From contig CAMLPV010000014.1 in the NCBI GenBank assembly GCA_946482005.1, positions 1-64,000 of the forward strand: DNA of 64,000 bases, written 5' to 3'. A program made the translations under genes and the position numbers. Shown in pieces: positions 57,322-64,000 of this stretch (positions are counted from its first letter, which is position 1; every line of letters begins with the position of its first letter). This stretch comes from an uncultured Gilliamella sp. (lineage in GTDB: Bacteria > Pseudomonadota > Gammaproteobacteria > Enterobacterales > Orbaceae). The notes beneath the pieces are model-generated. The model had not been told where the DNA came from, did no database searches, and saw only the letters and a program-made list of their open reading frames with translations.

Positions 57322-58551
57322 TTATGTGGATGACCGTCTACGAGGTGCACGTTTAAAAGTTTTTGGAGTGGGTAAATCAACTAATAGTGCAGATGGATCA
57401 TATTGACTAACAGGAATGGTATGATCAATTGCTTTTTCAATTGCAGGCAAATTTTGAGAATAACGTTCACAAGCAAGTGAAATTGAGTAACCTTCAGCTC
57501 CTGCACGTCCTGTTCTTCCAATTCTATGACGATAGTCATCACAATCATCCGGTAGATCATAATTAAAAACATGGGTAACATCAGGAATATGTAAACCACG
57601 CGCGGCAACATCCGTTGCGACTAAAATATCTAGATCGCCACGAGTAAACTGTTCTAAAATAGACAAACGTTTTTTCTGAGCAATATCGCCGGTTAATAGT
57701 CCTACACGATGACCATCTGCAATTAAATGCCGCCATATTTTTTCACAGGCCACTTTAGTGTTAGCAAATACGATGCAGCGATCGGGCCATTCTTCTTCAA
57801 TAAGTGTTTGTAGTAGGGCAAGTTTATCTTCATTGGATGGAAAAAATAGTTCTTCTTTGATACGGTGACCAATTTTTTGCTCAGGCTCAACTTCAACATA
57901 TTGTGGATTATTCATATGCTCAAAAGCTAATTCACGCACGTTATGTGTTAATGTTGCTGAAAATAACATGGTCAATCGTTTTGAAGGAGAAGACATGTGT
58001 TTAAAAATCCAGCGAACATCACGTATAAACCCTAAGTCAAACATACGATCGGCTTCATCCAAAACAGCAACCTGAATTGCTTCTAAATTTATATAATTTT
58101 GTTTAGCATAGTCAATTAATCGCCCTGTGGTAGCAATTAAAATATCTACGCCAGCTGATAACATTTTTAATTGTTTATCATAGCCATCACCACCGAAAGC
58201 TAATCCTAATTTAAGGCCAGTTTCTTCAGACAATACTTCTGCATCGTGATAAATTTGTACCACAAGCTCTCGAGTTGGGGCTATAATGATTGCTCGAGGT
58301 TGGTTTGCTTTATGATCCGGTAACGGTTCATGATTTAATAGATGATTAAACGTTGAGGCCAAAAAAGCAATGGTTTTACCTGTTCCTGTCTGTCCTTGCC
58401 CAGCTATATCAACTCCATTTGTTGTTAACGGTAATGTTTGTTCTTGAATTGGCGTGCAATAAGTAAAGCCTTTCTTATCAAGTGCTTTTATCACTAGAGG
58501 ATGTAATGGAAATTGACTGAAAGTTGTTTTGGTAAGATAAGATGGAATCAT
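57322..58551 (-). CDS. rhlB: DEAD-box RNA helicase RhlB
   Basis: [39 protein letters not shown]; divergent from trxA-rho. Confidence 0.92.
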   Translation of the reverse strand: MIPSYLTKTTFSQFPLHPLVIKALDKKGFTYCTPIQEQTLPLTTNGVDIAGQGQTGTGKTIAFLASTFNHLLNHEPLPDHKANQPRAIIIAPTRELVVQIYHDAEVLSEETGLKLGLAFGGDGYDKQLKMLSAGVDILIATTGRLIDYAKQNYINLEAIQVAVLDEADRMFDLGFIRDVRWIFKHMSSPSKRLTMLFSATLTHNVRELAFEHMNNPQYVEVEPEQKIGHRIKEELFFPSNEDKLALLQTLIEEEWPDRCIVFANTKVACEKIWRHLIADGHRVGLLTGDIAQKKRLSILEQFTRGDLDILVATDVAARGLHIPDVTHVFNYDLPDDCDDYRHRIGRTGRAGAEGYSISLACERYSQNLPAIEKAIDHTIPVSQYDPSALLVDLPTPKTFKRAPRRRSST

Positions 58552-58706
58552 TGTGGTTTCAAATGTAATTATCAAAGTTTGAGAATTATAGCATATTAGT
58601 CATACAGACATCACTAATAATTATGTCCTATTATACTAATTACTAGTGGAAAAACAGAAAATTTATTAATATTATAAATATAAATATTTATTGGGGGATA
58701 AACAAA

Positions 58707-59033
58707 ATGAGTAATAATATTGTTTCACTTTCTGAAGCGACATTTGACAAACAAATCAATGATGCTGAAAAACCAGTATTGGTTGATTTCTGGGCCGAAT
58801 GGTGTGGACCTTGTAAAATGATAGCACCAATTTTAGAAGAGGTTGCACAAGAATATGGTAATAAAGTGATCTTTGCTAAAGTAAATATTGAGGAAAATCC
58901 TAAAATAGCCCCTAAATTTAATATACGTGGAATCCCTACATTATTGATTTTCAAACATGGTAAAGTTGTTGCAACACAAGTTGGAGGCTTATCTAAAGCA
59001 CAGCTTAAAAGCTTTATTGATGAGCAACTTTAA
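58707..59033 (+). CDS. trxA: thioredoxin
   Basis: [18 protein letters not shown]. Confidence 0.97.
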   Translation: MSNNIVSLSEATFDKQINDAEKPVLVDFWAEWCGPCKMIAPILEEVAQEYGNKVIFAKVNIEENPKIAPKFNIRGIPTLLIFKHGKVVATQVGGLSKAQLKSFIDEQL

Positions 59034-59059
59034 TTGTGTTAAATAGTTATTACAAATAA

Positions 59060-59090
59060 TAAGAGTAATGAAAATTACTCTTATTTTTTA
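59060..59090 (+). terminator. intrinsic terminator after trxA
   Basis: taagagtaat-gaaa-attactctta then ttttta. Confidence 0.85.
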
Positions 59091-59381
59091 TTTTAAATAA
59101 ATATATCTCTGTACATAAAGTATAATTAAGTATAGACATAGTACCTTTTTTAGTGTACATTGCTAACCTCTTACAAGAACTCCTTTCTGCAATCCATTGT
59201 TTTTATTGATTAAGTGGGTAAACAGTTTATATCTAAACGCATATTATCATAAGAAATTAATAATTGATTGCGTTTGTTTATTGCCAGAAAGAGGTTTTTA
59301 TAAGTAAATTAAAAAATATACAAAAAATAAATAGCGGTAATTGCAAACATATCAATTTTATCCTCAAGAATTTTTAAAATT

Positions 59382-60644
59382 ATGAATTTAACTGAATTAA
59401 AAAACACTTCTGTCTCCGAGCTTGTAACGCTTGGCGAAAAAACAATGGGTCTTGAAAATCTTGCTCGTCTTAGAAAACAAGACATTATTTTTGCAATTTT
59501 AAAGCAGCATGCTAAAAGCGGTGAAGATATTTTTGGCGATGGCGTACTTGAAATTTTGCAAGATGGGTTTGGTTTCTTACGTTCTGCCGATAGTTCATAT
59601 TTAGCTGGACCTGACGATATTTATGTATCACCAAGCCAAATTAGGCGATTTAATTTAAGAACAGGTGATACAATTGCTGGTAAAATCAGACCACCAAAAG
59701 AAGGCGAACGTTATTTTGCTTTACTTAAAGTTAACGAAGTTAATCATGATAAACCTGAAGATGCTCGCAATAAAATCCTCTTTGAAAACTTAACCCCACT
59801 TCATCCAAACTCTCGATTACGTATGGAACGCGGTAATGGTTCTACTGAAGATATTACTGCTAGAGTACTTGATTTAGCTTCACCGATTGGTAAAGGTCAA
59901 CGTGGTTTGATTGTCGCACCTCCGAAAGCTGGTAAAACCATGCTTCTACAAAATATTGCACAAAGTTTGGCTGTAAACCACCCTGAGTGTGAACTTGTTG
60001 TATTGATGATTGATGAACGTCCAGAAGAAGTCACCGAAATGCAACGTTTAGTAAAAGGTGAAGTAGTTGCATCAACTTTTGATGAGCCTGCTGCAAGGCA
60101 TGTTCAGGTTGCTGAAATGGTTATTGAACGGGCTAAACGTTTAGTAGAACATAAAAAAGATGTTATTATTTTGCTCGATTCGATTACCCGCTTAGCTCGA
60201 GCCTATAATACGGTTGTTCCATCATCAGGTAAAGTATTAACTGGTGGTGTAGATGCAAATGCATTACATCGACCAAAGCGTTTTTTTGGTGCTGCGCGTA
60301 ATGTAGAAGAAGGTGGTAGTTTAACTATTATTGCAACTGCACTGATTGATACTGGTTCAAAAATGGATGAAGTTATTTACGAAGAGTTTAAAGGTACTGG
60401 TAATATGGAGGTACATTTATCTCGTAAAATTGCAGAGCGACGTGTATTCCCTGCAATTGACTTTAATCGTTCTGGCACACGTAAAGAAGATTTAATGACT
60501 TCACCAGATGAATTACAGAAAATGTGGATTTTGCGCAAAATTCTTAACCCAATGGGTGAAATCGACGCGATGGAATTTTTAATTGATAAACTTGCCATGA
60601 CTAAAACGAATGATGAGTTTTTTGAAATGATGAAGCGTTCATGA
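59382..60644 (+). CDS. rho: transcription termination factor Rho
   Basis: [41 protein letters not shown]. Confidence 0.98.
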   Translation: MNLTELKNTSVSELVTLGEKTMGLENLARLRKQDIIFAILKQHAKSGEDIFGDGVLEILQDGFGFLRSADSSYLAGPDDIYVSPSQIRRFNLRTGDTIAGKIRPPKEGERYFALLKVNEVNHDKPEDARNKILFENLTPLHPNSRLRMERGNGSTEDITARVLDLASPIGKGQRGLIVAPPKAGKTMLLQNIAQSLAVNHPECELVVLMIDERPEEVTEMQRLVKGEVVASTFDEPAARHVQVAEMVIERAKRLVEHKKDVIILLDSITRLARAYNTVVPSSGKVLTGGVDANALHRPKRFFGAARNVEEGGSLTIIATALIDTGSKMDEVIYEEFKGTGNMEVHLSRKIAERRVFPAIDFNRSGTRKEDLMTSPDELQKMWILRKILNPMGEIDAMEFLIDKLAMTKTNDEFFEMMKRS

Positions 60645-60680
60645 TTTGCGTAATGAGTACTAAATATCATTAAAGTTGCT

Positions 60681-60714
60681 AAAAAAGCCGTATTATATCT
60701 GATACGGTTTTTTT
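60681..60714 (+). terminator. terminator downstream of rho
   Basis: aaaaaagccgtattatatctgatacggtttttttg. Confidence 0.8.
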
Positions 60715-60818
60715 GTGGAAAAATAGAGCGTAATTTATAAAACTTAAATAAGTTTTAGGTATTGTTAAAAAGCCTTAGTGTTTAAGGTTATATATAGATT
60801 TAATATAGGAGCCAAATC

Positions 60819-62234
60819 ATGTCTAAACAACAAATCGGTGTTATTGGAATGGCAGTTATGGGGCGCAATCTTGCTCTCAATATTGAAAGTCGTGGATTTT
60901 CTGTTGCTATCTATAATCGTTCTAAAGATAAAACAGAACAAGTAATGGCGGAGCATTCTGATAAGCAATTGGTTCCTTACTTCACTATTGAAGATTTTGT
61001 AAATTCATTAGAAAAACCTCGCCGTATCCTTATTATGGTTCAAGCCGGTAAAGGAACAGATGCCGTTATTGATGAGTTACGTCCACTATTAGATAAAGGT
61101 GATATTATTATTGATGGCGGGAATGCGTATTTTGAAGATACCATTCGCCGAAATAAAATGCTTTCCGATGAAGGTTTTAACTTTATTGGGGCCGGTGTTT
61201 CTGGTGGTGAAGAGGGTGCATTAAAAGGTCCTTCAATTATGCCTGGAGGTCAAAAAGAAGCATATGCATTAGTTGCCCCTATTTTAGAAAAAATAGCAGC
61301 TAAAGCTAATGGTGAACCTTGTGTTGCTTATATTGGTCCAAATGGTGCGGGTCATTATGTCAAAATGGCGCATAATGGGATTGAATACGGTGATATGCAG
61401 CTTATAGCTGAGAGTTATTCAGTTTTAAAACATGTTGTAGGTCTAACTAATGATGAATTAGCTAATGTTTTTTCTGACTGGAATAAGGGTGAATTAAATA
61501 GCTATTTAATTGAGATTACGGCTGATATTTTTAAATTTAAAGATGAAGAAGGCAATTATCTTGTTGATGTGATTTTAGATGCTGCAGGTAATAAAGGTAC
61601 GGGTAAATGGACAAGTCAAAGTGCTTTAGATCTTGGAGAACCTTTATCATTGATAACTGAATCGGTATTTGCTCGTTATCTTTCTGCAATTAAAGATCAA
61701 CGTGTGGCTGCATCGAAAGTATTAAAAGGTCCTAAACAGAATCCTTATGCTGGTGACAAGAAAGAGTTGATAGAAAAAGTGCGTAAAGCACTGTATATGG
61801 GTAAAATTATCTCCTATGCACAAGGGTTTGCACAGTTAAAAGCTGCTTCTCATAAATATCAATGGAATTTAAATTATGGAGAAATAGCCAAAATCTTTAG
61901 GGCTGGATGTATTATTCGCGCACAATTCTTGCAAAAAATTACAGATGCCTATGCAGATAATAATGAGATTGATAATTTGTTATTAGCACCTTATTTCAAT
62001 CAAACTGTCGAAGTTTATCAACAGTCATTGCGTGATGTAGTCTCGTTAGCTATCCAACAAGGTATTGCGGTGCCAACGCTTTCGGCAGCTATAGCTTATT
62101 ATGATAGTTATCGCTCTGCTGTATTACCAGCTAATTTAATTCAAGCACAGCGAGATTATTTTGGTGCTCATACTTATCAACGTATCGATAAAGAGGGTGT
62201 TTTCCATACTGATTGGTTAAACATTGAGTCATAA
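60819..62234 (+). CDS. gnd: 6-phosphogluconate dehydrogenase (decarboxylating)
   Basis: [42 protein letters not shown], 471 aa. Confidence 0.98.
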   Translation: MSKQQIGVIGMAVMGRNLALNIESRGFSVAIYNRSKDKTEQVMAEHSDKQLVPYFTIEDFVNSLEKPRRILIMVQAGKGTDAVIDELRPLLDKGDIIIDGGNAYFEDTIRRNKMLSDEGFNFIGAGVSGGEEGALKGPSIMPGGQKEAYALVAPILEKIAAKANGEPCVAYIGPNGAGHYVKMAHNGIEYGDMQLIAESYSVLKHVVGLTNDELANVFSDWNKGELNSYLIEITADIFKFKDEEGNYLVDVILDAAGNKGTGKWTSQSALDLGEPLSLITESVFARYLSAIKDQRVAASKVLKGPKQNPYAGDKKELIEKVRKALYMGKIISYAQGFAQLKAASHKYQWNLNYGEIAKIFRAGCIIRAQFLQKITDAYADNNEIDNLLLAPYFNQTVEVYQQSLRDVVSLAIQQGIAVPTLSAAIAYYDSYRSAVLPANLIQAQRDYFGAHTYQRIDKEGVFHTDWLNIES

Positions 62235-62266
62235 TTATTTTTAATGTAAGCAATAATTTTTTTTAA

Positions 62267-62293
62267 AAGAGTGTAAGATTTCCTTACACTCTT
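62267..62293 (+). terminator. hairpin after gnd
   Basis: aagagtgtaag-atttc-cttacactctt, 11-bp perfect stem. Confidence 0.65.
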
Positions 62294-62416
62294 ATAAGAA
62301 TTGTTTTCTTATCATCCAATAAACTCATTCAAATTTTTTAAGCTACCTATAAAAACACTTGTGGTGCTTGATCTTTGCTTTGTCAAGTAATTTTATTTAC
62401 TAAAAAATCTGGAAAA

Positions 62417-62463
62417 ACACAATATATGGTGTATAATTCAATTATATTTACTATATGTAGTAT
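62417..62463 (+). promoter_or_regulatory. pair of NrdR boxes upstream of nrdD
   Basis: acacaatatatggtgt (62417-62432) and ttactatatgtagtat (62448-62463), start-to-start distance 31 bp. Confidence 0.8.
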
Positions 62464-62619
62464 CATCTAAGCAATGTGAAAATTCCGGTCTATATCAAAT
62501 AACGTCTAATATTCTAATAAAAAAATCAATTGTTTTAATCATTACAATTAACATGAGTATTAATATTGATATAAATCCTATGCTAACTACTATTTATTAA
62601 TGAATGTTGAGGAGTATAT

Positions 62620-64000
62620 ATGCCTGTAGTAATTAAACGTGATGGTTGCCAGACCGCATTTAATGAAGGTCGAATCAGAGATGCTATCGTTAAGGCAGCA
62701 GTTGCTGCTAATGTTAATGATCCAGATTATTGTGCTGCTGTTGCCCAAGAGATTACTAAGCAAATGGCTGAGCGTGAGAGTGTAGATATTAACGAAATTC
62801 AAAACGCAGTTGAAAATCAGCTGATGTCAGGCCCTTATAAAAAGTTAGCAAGAACCTATATTGAATATAGACATGATCGCGATCGAGAACGTGAACAACG
62901 CAGCCGATTAACTCAGGATATTCGTGGTTTAATTGAACAAAGTAATGTTGCAATCTTAAATGAGAATGCTAATAAAGATAGTAAAGTTATTCCTACGCAA
63001 CGAGACTTGCTTGCGGGGATTGTGGCAAAGCATTACGCTAAACAATATCTATTACCTAAAGAAATTTCACGAGCTCATGATTGTGGTGAAATTCATTATC
63101 ATGATCTCGATTATGCACCATTTTTCCCGATGTTTAACTGTATGCTAATCGATTTAGATGGTATGTTAACAAATGGCTTCAAAATGGGTAATGCTGAAAT
63201 TGAACCACCAAAATCAATTGCGACGGCTACGGCAGTAACAGCGCAAATTATTGCTCAAGTTGCTAGTCATATTTATGGCGGAACAACTATAAATCGTATT
63301 GATGAAATTTTAGCTAAATTTGTCACTATCAGTTATCAAAAACATAAACAAGTAGCAGAAGAATGGAATATTCCAAATCCAGAAGCTTATGCTGAAAGTC
63401 GTACTCAAAAAGAGTGTTATGATGCTTTTCAATCTTTAGAATATGAGGTCAACACTTTACATACTGCTAATGGTCAAACTCCATTTGTTACTTTTGGCTT
63501 TGGTCTAGGGACAAGCTGGGAGTCACGCTTAATTCAAGAGTCAATTCTTAAAGTTCGTATAAAAGGTTTAGGTAAAAATCATAAAACGGCTGTTTTTCCA
63601 AAATTAGTTTTTGCAATTAAAGATGGAATTAATCATAAACCAAACGATGTAAATTATGATATTAAGCAACTTGCATTAGAGTGCGCAAGCAAACGTATGT
63701 ACCCAGATATATTAAATTACGATAAAGTCGTTGAAGTTACTGGTTCATTCAAAACGCCAATGGGATGTCGAAGCTTTTTAGGTGTTTATGAAGAAGATGG
63801 TCATAAAATTCATGATGGTCGTAATAATTTAGGCGTAATTAGTTTAAATCTTCCACGTATTGCAATTGAAGCGCATGGCGACGAATCTCAGTTTTGGAAA
63901 ATTTTAGATAAACGTTTAGCTCTATGCAAAAAGGCCTTAATGACACGTATTGCTCGTTTAGAAGGGGTTAAAGCCCGTGTAGCACCTATTTTATATATGG
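62620..64000 (+). CDS. nrdD: anaerobic ribonucleoside-triphosphate reductase, 3'-truncated by window end
   Basis: ATP-cone start MPVVIKRDGCQTAFNEGRIRDAI; RDLLAGIVAKHYAKQYLLPKEISRAHDCGEIHYHDLDYAPF; frame open to base 64000, RBS gagga. Confidence 0.93.
   Translation, partial: MPVVIKRDGCQTAFNEGRIRDAIVKAAVAANVNDPDYCAAVAQEITKQMAERESVDINEIQNAVENQLMSGPYKKLARTYIEYRHDRDREREQRSRLTQDIRGLIEQSNVAILNENANKDSKVIPTQRDLLAGIVAKHYAKQYLLPKEISRAHDCGEIHYHDLDYAPFFPMFNCMLIDLDGMLTNGFKMGNAEIEPPKSIATATAVTAQIIAQVASHIYGGTTINRIDEILAKFVTISYQKHKQVAEEWNIPNPEAYAESRTQKECYDAFQSLEYEVNTLHTANGQTPFVTFGFGLGTSWESRLIQESILKVRIKGLGKNHKTAVFPKLVFAIKDGINHKPNDVNYDIKQLALECASKRMYPDILNYDKVVEVTGSFKTPMGCRSFLGVYEEDGHKIHDGRNNLGVISLNLPRIAIEAHGDESQFWKILDKRLALCKKALMTRIARLEGVKARVAPILYM

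Noticed and set aside
62366-62388. cttgatctttgctttgtcaag as an FNR box before nrdD
   Set aside because: TTGAT and TCAA halves are spaced too far apart for TTGAT-N4-ATCAA.

Overview
AT-rich gammaproteobacterial chromosomal window. Gene content suggests an Orbaceae/Gilliamella-like organism, but that is inference and not needed for the calls. Most of it is housekeeping: dnaA-dnaN-recF-gyrB, ompA, rdgC, rstAB-like, glnS, purL, DAHP synthase, aroB, nadE, glnB, tfoX/sxy, rhlB/trxA/rho, gnd, and nrdD cut off by the window end and absent from the ORF track. No tRNA, rRNA, CRISPR or intact mobile element was recognised. The best candidate for an undescribed system is a contiguous co-directional locus at ~1-13571. 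It starts with the 3' end of an upstream gene that overlaps an SrfC-like GTPase gene by ATGA. It continues with a membrane-bridging protein, a secreted vWA protein, a MacB/LolCDE-like ABC ATPase and FtsX-like permease, a secreted FGE-sulfatase (SUMF1/TagR-like) protein, two lipoproteins, and two tandem paralogous membrane-anchored vWA proteins with six conserved periplasmic cysteines. It looks like the TagTSRQ/PpkA envelope-sensing module of T6SS, but without the kinase, phosphatase or any T6SS structural gene in view, and joined to an SrfABC-type locus. Secondary candidates are: (i) an ApbE/LysR/FMN-reductase/flavinylated fumarate-reductase-like/OFA-transporter cluster whose canonical active-site QxHP motif reads QMMP; (ii) an aminotransferase/GNAT/arginase-like/paired SMR/hydrolase/HAD phosphatase cluster; (iii) a degenerate 163-bp tandem duplication of a gene 3' end plus terminator; (iv) two NrdR boxes 31 bp apart upstream of nrdD; (v) a TyrR-like operator upstream of DAHP synthase.
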